Shown: positions 17,676 to 25,113 of the stretch, piece by piece
Position numbering within the stretch: position 1 is the first letter of the stretch
Layout of the letters: the number at the start of each line of letters is the position of its first letter
Assembly (NCBI GenBank): GCA_016938195.1
Contig: JAFGVC010000037.1
Coordinates: forward strand, 1 to 63,401
DNA from: Tissierellales bacterium
GTDB taxonomy: Bacteria; Bacillota; Clostridia; Tissierellales; Dethiosulfatibacteraceae
Length of the DNA: 63,401 nucleotides
Reading direction: 5' to 3'
Program-made: the position numbers and the translations under genes
Notes under the pieces: model-generated
Database searches by the model: none
Told to the model about the DNA's origin: nothing
The model's input: only the letters and a program-made list of their open reading frames with translations

Positions 17676-18596
17676 TTAACTATTGTCTTGTGGTGACGAA
17701 GTAACAGGTACATCATTTTCTGCCGGTGCATCTGAAGGTGCGTTTTCATCAGCACTCCATTCACTCCAAGCACCATCATATAATTTTAGGTTTCTGTATC
17801 CCGCGTTCCACAAAGCCACAAAAGTATTGGCCGCTCTAATAGAAGTCTTACAGTACATAATAGCCGTATTCTCCGGTTTTAATCCTTCTTCCAGATACAT
17901 GATTTGTATGTCCCTTGAAGATTTGAATGTACCGTCTTTATAAAGATTTTTAACATAATCTATATGCAATGAACCGGGGATTGTTCCTGCGCTATACTCT
18001 TCTATCGTTCTTGTATCTAAAAGACATACGTTTGGATCAGGTTCATTGACTTGTGCTTCAATATCAGCTTTATAAGCAATATAATTTGTATTCAAATCAG
18101 ATGCTGTAAAAGTAGTTTTAGATATTGACGGCACTTCTTTTGTTACATTTGCACCTTCAGATTTCAGTGACTTGAATCCTCCACTGATTACCTTGACATT
18201 ATCATGCCCATAAACCATTAAAGTCCACCATAATCTTGAAGCATCCATATTATTGGTATTATCATAAGCTATGACAAGCGTGTCATTAGAAATACCACTT
18301 TGACCCATCACTTCCTCGATAATTTCTTTTGGCGCCATCATATTGCTAAAAGGCTCATCTACGTTGATTGCACTTCTAGGTATATTGACAGCATTCTCGA
18401 TATGACCGTTTGCATAATCATCTTTGCTCTGCATGTCCACCAATACTGTGTTCGGTTGATTCATTAAGGCAATGGCTTCCTTCGCAGAGATAATGACCTG
18501 GTCCGTTTCGGCAAAATCATAGGCTGCACATCCGCTAAATATGACTGTCGAAATTAACGTCAAGCATAAAACCATAACTAACGATAACTTACGCAT
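17676..18596 (-). CDS. Rhodanese-like lipoprotein (two-domain thiosulfate sulfurtransferase type)
   Basis: The 306-residue product has a signal peptide with lipobox FSGC (lipidated Cys23). Two rhodanese-fold domains follow, as in thiosulfate and 3-mercaptopyruvate sulfurtransferases. The first (about 35-150; VLVDMQSKDDYANGHI) has no active-site Cys in its loop region (AYDNTNNMDASRLWW). The second (about 165-280; CLLDTRTIEEYSAGTIPGS) has C249 in MYCKTSIRA. This split of structural and catalytic domains is normal for the type. A Ser/Pro/Asp-rich tail ends the protein. It is first in an operon with the four-domain protein. The donor and acceptor are not shown by sequence. Confidence 0.86.
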   Translation of the reverse strand: MRKLSLVMVLCLTLISTVIFSGCAAYDFAETDQVIISAKEAIALMNQPNTVLVDMQSKDDYANGHIENAVNIPRSAINVDEPFSNMMAPKEIIEEVMGQSGISNDTLVIAYDNTNNMDASRLWWTLMVYGHDNVKVISGGFKSLKSEGANVTKEVPSISKTTFTASDLNTNYIAYKADIEAQVNEPDPNVCLLDTRTIEEYSAGTIPGSLHIDYVKNLYKDGTFKSSRDIQIMYLEEGLKPENTAIMYCKTSIRAANTFVALWNAGYRNLKLYDGAWSEWSADENAPSDAPAENDVPVTSSPQDNS

Positions 18597-18694
18597 TTGC
18601 TATCCTCCATTCCAAATATTGTTCGAATTTAATCTGTAGATTGTTACAAGATTGTAAGATTGTTAAATAATATACAATTATTATATGCGATAAT

Positions 18695-18707
18695 TCTAAA
18701 TTTTAGA
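18695..18707. promoter_or_regulatory. Palindrome in the rhodanese/GT39 divergent region
   Basis: TCTAAA and TTTAGA surround one central base, with a loose GATA/TATC extension outside. A TATAAT on the minus strand (18685-18680) lies just beyond it, with no convincing -35. A possible operator for the rhodanese operon. Confidence 0.3.
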
Positions 18708-18747
18708 TATCACTTTCTTTAATATTGCATTTGAATAAATTATACCA

Positions 18748-18776
18748 TTTATAAATTACTTTTTTTTTAGTATAAT
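18748..18776 (+). promoter_or_regulatory. Promoter for the GT39-like gene
   Basis: TATAAT (18771-18776) with a weak TTTATA 17 bases upstream (18748-18753). It lies about 42 bases before the chosen TTG start. Confidence 0.5.
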
Positions 18777-18817
18777 AGTAAAGTAGTCAACATATATTGC
18801 TAAGAGAGGCTAATCTA

Positions 18818-20356
18818 TTGAAATTTCAACGCGAAAAATTTATACATACAATAAACAACCCAATGTTTGTTTATCTCTTTATTTATTTTTTAGTAAATCT
18901 ACTGTTTCTTGATAAATTTCCATTTGTACATTCCGATGAAAGCTGGCTGAGCGGCTTGTCAAGAAATTATCTAATGACTGGTCGTTCAAATATTACCGAA
19001 ACTTTTTTTGACCTTTATCCTCGATTTCCACATGCCATCAAGATTATTTTTCACTGGTTACAAGCGTTCTTCATTTCGACACTTGGATATTCTGTTTTCA
19101 CCGTGAGATTAATCTCCCTTTCCTTTTCTTGTTTAACGCTTGTGGTTTTTTACAAGCTTGTTGAAATAACAACCAGAACCACGCATTTAGCTCTTTTCAT
19201 AACCATTTTATTTTCGTTGGATAGCCAATATATTTATGCTTCACATTTTGCCCGACAGGAAATCATCATGCTCTTCTTGCTATTGGTAGCTTTCTATTTT
19301 TATCATAAAAGTAGCCATGTATTTTATAAGCCGCTTATGCTTTCAATGATTACCGGTATTGCCGTCGGCATTCACCCAAATAGCTTTACAATTGCCGTGG
19401 TAATAGGTTGTTTATATATAATAGATATACTCCTAAAGAAAGAAGGTATTGGATCGCTTATAATGTATATTCTTTTTACCGGATTATTTGCGCTTATCTA
19501 TGTCAAGCTTAGTTTATATTTTGACCCTAATTTTATTGCTAACTATGCAGCCTTTGGCGACCAGTTTGGCGTTTTAGAATCAACCGGTTCTAAAACATTA
19601 CAAATTATCAATTATTATCTTAAATTATATTATGGTGTCAGTGGCACTTATTATACACCAAACATAAGATTCCAACTCATCCTATTTGCATTTCTAATTG
19701 TTGGTTCTATAATACGGATAATCAAAAAAGGAATAGATAGTAAGCTGATAAATTATTTAACATCCATTCTAGCTATCAATCTTTCTTACATCATAGTTGG
19801 TCGTTATAATCAAACAAGCATACTCTTTATTTTCCCATTTTGTTGGATAATTTTTGGTATATTGGTCAGCTCAACAAACATCAAAAGAACATTGACTATG
19901 ATTACCTTGACAATTGTTGCCGGAATGTCCTTGTATAATATCGTTCCTTTTTTGAATAATGATTACGATAATTATATTCGTCAAATTTCCTATTATGTAG
20001 CTCCAAGTGATATCGCACTTGCAAATCTTAACTCAGAATTTTACTTTGATAACGGCAGTCTTCTTGATTATCGCAATTTAGCTTTTCTAAAGGAAGCTAA
20101 CGTTGACTTTGAATCATATATAACTGCAAACCAAATCGATTATATCATTTATCCTCAGGAGATGGACTACATCTACAGTCATCGTCCGATATGGAATGGC
20201 ATCTACGGAAATCTATATTACTACTTTGACGATATGCATAATTTCATCAAAGAAAACTGTACACTAATCCATGAATTTGAGAGTCCTTATGCAATGAGAA
20301 TTGTTAGATTTATGTACACAAAGGAGTGGACCGTAAAAATTTACAAAGTACAATAA
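18818..20356 (+). CDS. GT39/ArnT-like multi-pass glycosyltransferase
   Basis: The 512-residue protein is a polytopic membrane protein with about ten hydrophobic segments through residue 395 and a hydrophilic C-terminal part. It matches the ArnT/PMT (GT39, GT-C fold) pattern: an early acidic motif HSDESWLSGLSRNYL in the first external loop, then LFSLDSQYIYASHFARQE. Such enzymes move a sugar from a polyprenyl-phosphate carrier onto an outer-surface acceptor. The start is TTG 18818 after GAGAGG; the frame opens slightly earlier at 18797. It is a single-gene unit with its own terminator. Acceptor and sugar are unknown; the GT2 gene at 26.3 kb could make a suitable donor. Confidence 0.7.
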   Translation: MKFQREKFIHTINNPMFVYLFIYFLVNLLFLDKFPFVHSDESWLSGLSRNYLMTGRSNITETFFDLYPRFPHAIKIIFHWLQAFFISTLGYSVFTVRLISLSFSCLTLVVFYKLVEITTRTTHLALFITILFSLDSQYIYASHFARQEIIMLFLLLVAFYFYHKSSHVFYKPLMLSMITGIAVGIHPNSFTIAVVIGCLYIIDILLKKEGIGSLIMYILFTGLFALIYVKLSLYFDPNFIANYAAFGDQFGVLESTGSKTLQIINYYLKLYYGVSGTYYTPNIRFQLILFAFLIVGSIIRIIKKGIDSKLINYLTSILAINLSYIIVGRYNQTSILFIFPFCWIIFGILVSSTNIKRTLTMITLTIVAGMSLYNIVPFLNNDYDNYIRQISYYVAPSDIALANLNSEFYFDNGSLLDYRNLAFLKEANVDFESYITANQIDYIIYPQEMDYIYSHRPIWNGIYGNLYYYFDDMHNFIKENCTLIHEFESPYAMRIVRFMYTKEWTVKIYKVQ

Positions 20357-20393
20357 AAAGAGGATTATTCCTTTATTAAGAATAATCCTCTTT
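20355..20393. terminator. Bidirectional terminator between the GT39-like gene and the TrxB fusion gene
   Basis: A perfect 14-bp inverted repeat (20357-20370 and 20380-20393) with a 9-base loop. The minus-strand T run is good, the plus-strand run short. Confidence 0.85.
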
Positions 20394-20409
20394 AAATTAA
20401 CTAAATTAT

Positions 20410-21636
20410 TTATTTAACCGCTTCCATAATCTTGTCAGCTTCTATAGTATCAATAAGCTCGGCAACTTTACCATTTTTAACGATAGCAACATACGGATAA
20501 ACTGTTTTGCCAAGTTTTCTTGCTATTCCGTCAGATTTATACACGTCTATTTTAGTGAAATGGAACTCATCACCGTGCTTAGCATTTAGTTCCTCGATCA
20601 TTGGTAATAGCTCTCTTTGAGCTTGCTCAATAGCGTTGTAAACATAGATAACGCCATTTTTATCTTTTTTCATTACTGTGTCTTCAAAGATTTCGGTTTC
20701 AGCAATAAATTTTTCTGCTGCGAATCCTGCAATAGCTCCATCTCCTACTGCTGTAGCAACCTGTTTAAGCCATTTTTCTCTGACATCGCCACACGCAAAC
20801 ACGCCATCTATATTTGTTTCCATTTTTTCATTTGTTAATATATAACCGTTTTTAGTCATGTCAATGATGCCCTTAAAAATCTCAGTATTTGGTAAGTAAC
20901 CGATAAATTCAAAGCAATTATCACATTTTACAGGTACAAGCTCATTTTTTTTGAGATCTTTAAGAACGACTGTATCTAAGTGACCTTCTCCTTCAAATGA
21001 ATCAACAACTGTATTCCAAACAAATTCCATTTTAGGATTTTTCAATGCTGCTTCTTTTGCGATCTCATTGCAGTCCATTTTGCCTTCGTCATGCATGACT
21101 GATACAATAACTTTTTTTGCAAATCTGGTCAAAAACATACCTTCTTCAATAGCTGCATCTCCACTACCAATAACAACAACTGTTTTGTCAGTATTTGCAG
21201 CAGCATCACAAGTGGCACAGAATGAAATTCCTTTGTCAAAAAGATAATTTTCTTCATTTTTAGCATTTGTTGTTCTTGGTCTTCCACCTGTGGCCAAAAT
21301 AACTGACTTTGCAATAAAAGTATTTCTGAATGTTTCGACTTTCTTTTCTTCTCCGGTAAAATCAACACTTTGAACCTCAGTTCCTTTAAAAATAGCACCC
21401 AGCTTCTTAGCTTGTTCTTTCATTAAATCGGTGATGTCTTCACCTTTTGGACTATTCGGAAAACCAGGATAATTTTCGATTTCATTTGTATAGGTGGCTA
21501 GACCTCCTACCAATGCTTTCTCCAAAATCAAAGTTTTCAATCTTGCTCTTCCGCAATAAATTGCGGCTGTCATGCCAGAAGCTCCCGCGCCTATAATCAC
21601 TACATCATAATGCTCAACCTTTTTCTCTCTTGCCAT
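20410..21636 (-). CDS. Thioredoxin reductase-like flavoprotein fused to a thioredoxin-like domain
   Basis: Residues 1-310 are a thioredoxin-reductase-type flavoprotein: the FAD loop VVIIGAGASGMTA at 12-24, the redox pair CATC at 140-143, the NADPH loop VIGSGDAA at 156-163 and the FAD motif VFACGDV. Residues 318-408 look like a thioredoxin fold (VIYVYNAIEQAQ, FHFTKIDVYKSDGIARKLGKTVYPYVAIVKNGK), but where thioredoxin has CxxC there is no Cys. The added domain is therefore probably for docking or substrate binding, not dithiol exchange. It is last in the probable YeeE-TusA-TusA-YeeE operon, suggesting that it reduces a sulfur species or a thiol carrier there. Confidence 0.86.
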   Translation of the reverse strand: MAREKKVEHYDVVIIGAGASGMTAAIYCGRARLKTLILEKALVGGLATYTNEIENYPGFPNSPKGEDITDLMKEQAKKLGAIFKGTEVQSVDFTGEEKKVETFRNTFIAKSVILATGGRPRTTNAKNEENYLFDKGISFCATCDAAANTDKTVVVIGSGDAAIEEGMFLTRFAKKVIVSVMHDEGKMDCNEIAKEAALKNPKMEFVWNTVVDSFEGEGHLDTVVLKDLKKNELVPVKCDNCFEFIGYLPNTEIFKGIIDMTKNGYILTNEKMETNIDGVFACGDVREKWLKQVATAVGDGAIAGFAAEKFIAETEIFEDTVMKKDKNGVIYVYNAIEQAQRELLPMIEELNAKHGDEFHFTKIDVYKSDGIARKLGKTVYPYVAIVKNGKVAELIDTIEADKIMEAVK

Positions 21637-21678
21637 TTATTTTTCCTCCGTTATATTTTTAACAATAACCCAAAACTA

Positions 21679-21736
21679 ATTATGCTTGCACCAATGCAAG
21701 CATAATCGATTACCCTAGATAGACTCTTCTGTCTAT
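21679..21736 (-). promoter_or_regulatory. Two tandem hairpins between the transporter half and the TrxB fusion gene
   Basis: A perfect 12-bp stem with a 4-base loop (21679-21690 and 21695-21706) and a 6-bp stem ATAGAC/GTCTAT (21719-21724 and 21731-21736). On the minus strand the larger one is followed only by TAGTTTTGG, so it may be a partial terminator or an RNA-processing or stability element rather than a full stop. Confidence 0.5.
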
Positions 21737-21760
21737 TTAAGATAAAATTTCTTAATAAAT

Positions 21761-22306
21761 CTACATAAAGTACTTCACCAAAAGCTTGCTGCCTACAACC
21801 GCTCCGAAAAACATGAAAAATGCGAATACCCACCCTGAAAATGACAAGGATACAATTCCTCCATAGAGAGCGCCAATATTACAGCCAAAAGCTATTCTTG
21901 CACCGTAACCCATCAACAAACCACCTAAAACTGCTGCGACAATTTGTCTTATGCTCTTAATCTTCTTGATTTTCAATTGAGACGCTAGCAATGAAGAAGC
22001 CAAAGCGCCAAAAATAATTCCTAGATTAAGAAGCGAAGCTCCATTATTAAGGAATCCACCTTCCAAGGTTGCTTGTGCTCCCGGCGAACTAAAGTAATAC
22101 CAATTGTCTACACTTCCACCTATCAATTGAAAGAGCCAGGCTCCCCAATTTGCAAAAGCTCCTGACACTCCCCAAGGATTGCCGGTTGTTGCAAGTATTG
22201 CGATTTGTAGTAATGAAAGCAGAATCGCTCCAGTGACATAAGAATAAGGTGCCTTAAACCATCTGCTGTAAAATGGATTATCTTTAAGCTTATTGAAAAA
22301 ATCCAA
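21761..22306 (-). CDS. YeeE/YedE family sulfur transporter subunit (C-terminal-half type)
   Basis: The 181-residue membrane protein has about five hydrophobic segments and the signature GYGARIAFGCNIGALYGGI of the YeeE/YedE (DUF395) family, whose Cys takes part in sulfur-compound passage in the thiosulfate importer TsuA. Full-length members have two such repeats; here the halves are separate genes, this and the one at 22870-23745, as in PmpA/PmpB-type pairs. Two tusA-like genes lie between the halves, the usual partners that accept sulfur inside the cell. Substrate could be thiosulfate or another sulfur (or selenium) species. The start follows TAGGAGGTGTAAC. Confidence 0.85.
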   Translation of the reverse strand: MDFFNKLKDNPFYSRWFKAPYSYVTGAILLSLLQIAILATTGNPWGVSGAFANWGAWLFQLIGGSVDNWYYFSSPGAQATLEGGFLNNGASLLNLGIIFGALASSLLASQLKIKKIKSIRQIVAAVLGGLLMGYGARIAFGCNIGALYGGIVSLSFSGWVFAFFMFFGAVVGSKLLVKYFM

Positions 22307-22335
22307 TGTTACACCTCCTAAAAGTTTCCTTTTAT

Positions 22336-22566
22336 TTATTTAGCTTTTTCTATGATGATTTCCCACTCGCCATCATCTACTTCTTCAATATCTACAAAAT
22401 GACCTTCTTTTCTTGCCCATTCGGGTACATTTTTCATCGCACAGCTATGATCAACTTGAACTACAAGGACATCACCAACTTCTAGTTCTTTTAAAGAGTT
22501 TTCTGCTTTTACCAATGGAATCGGACATGCCTCTCCCATACAATCTAAAATTACTTCTTTTGCCAT
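22336..22566 (-). CDS. TusA-like sulfur carrier protein, copy 1
   Basis: The 76-residue protein has the TusA/SirA fold: start AKEVILDCMGEACPIPLVKA with the sulfur-carrying Cys in CPIP, and a later Cys in DHSCAMKNVPEW. TusA proteins carry a persulfide between sulfurtransferases. The encoded protein is identical to that of the next gene upstream, although the DNA differs at a few silent sites. It sits between the two transporter halves, which points to a role in receiving imported sulfur. Confidence 0.9.
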   Translation of the reverse strand: MAKEVILDCMGEACPIPLVKAENSLKELEVGDVLVVQVDHSCAMKNVPEWARKEGHFVDIEEVDDGEWEIIIEKAK

Positions 22567-22824
22567 CTTATTTATCCTCCTATTTAGCTTTTTCTATGAT
22601 GATTTCCCACTCGCCATCATCTACTTCTTCGATATCTACAAAATGACCTTCTTTTCTTGCCCATTCGGGTACATTTTTCATCGCACAGCTATGATCAACT
22701 TGAACTACAAGAACATCACCAACTTCTAGTTCTTTTAATGAGTTTTCTGCTTTTACCAATGGAATCGGACATGCCTCTCCCATACAATCTAAAATTACTT
22801 CTTTTGCCATCTTATTCATCCTCC
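22337..22824 (-). repeat. Tandem 244-bp duplication carrying the two TusA genes
   Basis: Units 22337-22580 and 22581-22824 are direct copies covering the whole gene and its ribosome site. I count four base differences; three are synonymous within the coding sequence and one lies in the leader. Protein identity is complete, so the duplication is recent or kept under selection. Confidence 0.92.
22580..22810 (-). CDS. TusA-like sulfur carrier protein, copy 2
   Basis: The product has the same 76 residues as copy 1, with CPIP and DHSC cysteines. I start at ATG 22810 (MAKEVILD) to match copy 1; the frame opens three codons earlier (MNK). Two copies could raise carrier dose or serve different partners through expression only, since the proteins do not differ. 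It follows the N-terminal transporter half by about 60 bases in the same direction. Confidence 0.88.
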   Translation of the reverse strand: MAKEVILDCMGEACPIPLVKAENSLKELEVGDVLVVQVDHSCAMKNVPEWARKEGHFVDIEEVDDGEWEIIIEKAK

Positions 22825-22869
22825 ATTATTTTTTACTTAAATATATGTTCTTTTTTCTTTAACTTAATC

Positions 22870-23745
22870 TTAATGTCCTGCGGCACCTTTTCTGTTCTCC
22901 CACTTTTCTGCTATAATGTAAAGGACAATGATAATTAACAAGTTGACCATTAGTCCTCCGAACCATCCAAACACATCCGGAAGAAAAACTTTTTTACCGG
23001 CGAGCATGAAATTTCTTTTCCAAAATCCAAAATCATGTGCTCCCCAAAGGGATCCTACCACAAAGAAAAATAGTGATAAAATTTGCATTTGGAAGCCTTC
23101 TCCAACTCTCATCAAAGTACCTGATGCACAACCACCGGCAATGACCATACCTATACCGAATAGAAAAGCACCTACACCTGTTGCGACACTAATCGGAACA
23201 ACGTATCCCATACCAGGAATCGGCATTCCTACTCTGAAAAACCCATATTTAATAGCTGTAAAAGCTATTGAAGTAAAGGCAAAAGCTATCAATACGGCTC
23301 TCGTTACTGTCGTTGACCCTGTCATATAAGGATCTCTCATAGATGCTGTGAAGCAAAATCTAGATCTTTGTAGTATGAATCCAAATCCTATTCCCAGTAT
23401 CCAGTTTAAAGCAACATTTGAGCTTCTTGAATTAAGATATAATCCAAAAACAATGATTGCCAACACAATTGCAAATCCATAAGGCATCTGATTTGGCTTT
23501 TTCTTCTTGCTTCCAGCTCTGGAAGAGCTTCTTCTAGGACTTCTTTCAGCATCGCTTGCTTTTGACGCATCATCAGATGTCGTCCTAGACGGTCTTCTTG
23601 GAACTCTTTCTCCTTCAGAAGTTGGCTCGATTTTGGTATTATCGGCTGCCGTTGTTTCAGTGGCAGGTTCAGCTACTCTTGATGGTCTGCGCGGTTTCCT
23701 TTGTTCTTGAGTTACGTTTTCCTGGTTATTGTTTACCTCAGTCAT
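22870..23745 (-). CDS. YeeE/YedE family sulfur transporter subunit with a basic N-terminal extension
   Basis: The membrane part (about residue 90 on) has the N-half signature GFGFILQRSRFCFTASMRD and the pore-type GGCASGTLMRVGEG, each with a Cys as in the TsuA-type family. Before it lies about 85 residues of disordered, charged sequence in which an RRPSR-like element occurs three times (PRRPSR, PRRPSR, PRRSSSR). That tail should be cytoplasmic and is unusual for the family. I start at ATG 23745 after GAGAGGTG; the frame opens at 23760. It heads the operon transporter-TusA-TusA-transporter-TrxB fusion and is divergent from the LysR gene. Confidence 0.85.
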   Translation of the reverse strand: MTEVNNNQENVTQEQRKPRRPSRVAEPATETTAADNTKIEPTSEGERVPRRPSRTTSDDASKASDAERSPRRSSSRAGSKKKKPNQMPYGFAIVLAIIVFGLYLNSRSSNVALNWILGIGFGFILQRSRFCFTASMRDPYMTGSTTVTRAVLIAFAFTSIAFTAIKYGFFRVGMPIPGMGYVVPISVATGVGAFLFGIGMVIAGGCASGTLMRVGEGFQMQILSLFFFVVGSLWGAHDFGFWKRNFMLAGKKVFLPDVFGWFGGLMVNLLIIIVLYIIAEKWENRKGAAGH

Positions 23746-23813
23746 CGTTTCACCTCTCAATGGATATTAAAAATGATATATTATTAACAATCTTGTTTAT
23801 ATTTTAACATGGT

Positions 23814-23864
23814 TTGTGTTTTTTGTTTTATTTGATATAATAATATAGTATCAGATTATATTAT
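23814..23864. promoter_or_regulatory. lysR promoter and T-N11-A LysR-type operator
   Basis: Arms ATAATAT (23840-23846) and ATATTAT (23858-23864) are exact inverses separated by 11 bases, the classic T-N11-A layout of LysR-family operators. The lysR -10 TATAAT (23836-23841) overlaps the left arm; a TTGTGT (23814-23819) is 16 bases upstream. Binding would explain self-control and activation of the divergent transporter operon. Confidence 0.6.
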
Positions 23865-23882
23865 ACCAAAAGGAGATCTTAT

Positions 23883-24779
23883 ATGCATATCGAATATTTT
23901 GACTACTTCTACCAAGTCGCTAAAATTAAAAGCATCTCTAAGGTTGCAAAGCAAATTCATATTTCTCAATCTGCACTCAGTCAACAACTGCAAAAGCTTG
24001 AAGACAGTCTAGGTTACAAGCTTCTAGAACGAAGCAACAAAGGTGTTATTTTGACAGAAATGGGAGAAATCGTTCTTAAATATTCGGAAAACCTTACAAA
24101 CATTTACAATAAAATGCTTCTTGAGCTAGATCATGGCAGCGATGAATCAAACAGTGTTCTTATGGAGGCCTGTCCTTCCATATCAAATTATGCCCTTCCT
24201 TGCTCACTTTATAAAATGAAAGAAAAGTTTCCTTCACATAAATATCAGCTTATCACCAATGTTTCGAGAAATATTAAGTCGAATGTTATTAACGATATTT
24301 CTGATATAGGATTTGTTTATGGTAAATCAAACGAATCTGCCTTAAGCTATTATGAAATCGGGAAAAATAAGTTTGTCCTGACATCCTCATATTACTATGA
24401 TGTCCCCAAAAGCATCGATCTTGAGGATTTATTCAAATATCCCTTAATTTCAATGACAATACAAGATGAGGTAAGAGACAAAATTGATGTTTTACTCAAA
24501 AGCAATGGGTATTCTTATGATGATTTGAAGGTATTGTTTATCTTAGATACTATTGAGGCGGTTAAATCTTCACTCCATAAAAATTACGGCCTTGCCTTTT
24601 TGCCATATATTGCTATTAAAGAAGAATTATATCATAAGCAATTCAAAATTATTAACGTTGATAAATTTAATGTCGACATGGATGTATATATGATAGGCAA
24701 AAAAAACAGCCCAAAATCAAAGGCTGTACAAGATTTTATTGATTATTTTAAAATTATTGGAGAAAAAAGCTTTTGCTAG
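23883..24779 (+). CDS. LysR-family regulator, probably of the sulfur transporter operon
   Basis: The 298-residue protein has the LysR winged helix-turn-helix at the N-terminus (IHISQSALSQQLQKLEDSLGYKLLER) and a periplasmic-binding-protein-like effector domain. It starts 7 bases after GGAG and is divergent from the YeeE/TusA operon, with a T-N11-A dyad between them. The co-inducer cannot be read from sequence; by position a sulfur compound or O-acetylserine-like metabolite is plausible. Its 3' end overlaps the stop region of the convergent third TusA gene by 4 bases. Confidence 0.9.
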   Translation: MHIEYFDYFYQVAKIKSISKVAKQIHISQSALSQQLQKLEDSLGYKLLERSNKGVILTEMGEIVLKYSENLTNIYNKMLLELDHGSDESNSVLMEACPSISNYALPCSLYKMKEKFPSHKYQLITNVSRNIKSNVINDISDIGFVYGKSNESALSYYEIGKNKFVLTSSYYYDVPKSIDLEDLFKYPLISMTIQDEVRDKIDVLLKSNGYSYDDLKVLFILDTIEAVKSSLHKNYGLAFLPYIAIKEELYHKQFKIINVDKFNVDMDVYMIGKKNSPKSKAVQDFIDYFKIIGEKSFC

Positions 24780-24988
24780 TTTTTTGTGATTCTTATCTCC
24801 CAGACACCATTTAGGACTTCATCAATATCAACGGTGTAGTTTTTATACTGATGCTTAATGGATTCTACCACACAACTATGATCACAAACAACCTCTATCG
24901 TTTCGCCTTTTTTTAGCTTCGGAATTTCTTCGTTTATCCTAAGGACTGGTACCGGACAAATATCTCCGAAGCAGTTTATTTTTTTCAT
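24776..24988 (-). CDS. TusA-like sulfur carrier protein, third divergent copy
   Basis: A 70-residue TusA/SirA-fold protein with the carrier Cys in CPVP (INCFGDICPVPVLRINEEI) and a second conserved Cys in CDHSCVVESI. It is clearly different from the two identical copies at 22.3-22.8 kb. I choose ATG 24988 because AAAGGAG is 8 bases upstream; an in-frame ATG at 24997 is too close to it. It has its own promoter and is convergent with lysR, so it may be expressed separately from the transporter operon. Confidence 0.88.
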   Translation of the reverse strand: MKKINCFGDICPVPVLRINEEIPKLKKGETIEVVCDHSCVVESIKHQYKNYTVDIDEVLNGVWEIRITKN

Positions 24989-25030
24989 CCATCCCACTCC
25001 TTTGTTAATTTTATTATTATTCTTTATGTT

Positions 25031-25059
25031 ATTATAATAGTTAATCCTGTATAAGTAAA
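25031..25059 (-). promoter_or_regulatory. Promoter for the third TusA gene
   Basis: Minus strand -35 TTTACT (25059-25054), 17-base spacer, -10 TATAAT (25036-25031). Confidence 0.6.
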
Positions 25060-25063
25060 TACT

Positions 25064-25092
25064 TTGACTTTTTTTCTGCAGAAATATATAAA
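25064..25092 (+). promoter_or_regulatory. Promoter for the aminotransferase-GT2-ATP-grasp operon
   Basis: -35 TTGACT (25064-25069), 17-base spacer, -10 TATAAA (25087-25092). Transcription would begin near 25099, past the ATG at 25093, which supports the 25114 start. Confidence 0.7.
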
Positions 25093-25113
25093 ATGTTTAA
25101 CGGAGATGACTTA

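Noticed and set aside
21651-21833. 60-codon minus-strand frame between the transporter half and the reductase
   Set aside because: It overlaps the transporter gene in another frame, has no similarity to known proteins and crosses the two hairpins.
22337-22824. The tandem TusA units as a CRISPR-like or mobile repeat
   Set aside because: The repeat is one gene with its leader, copied once, with no spacers, inverted ends or transposase.
22928-23329. 133-codon plus-strand frame opposite the YeeE subunit
   Set aside because: Antisense to a membrane protein with conserved Cys motifs, and without a ribosome site.
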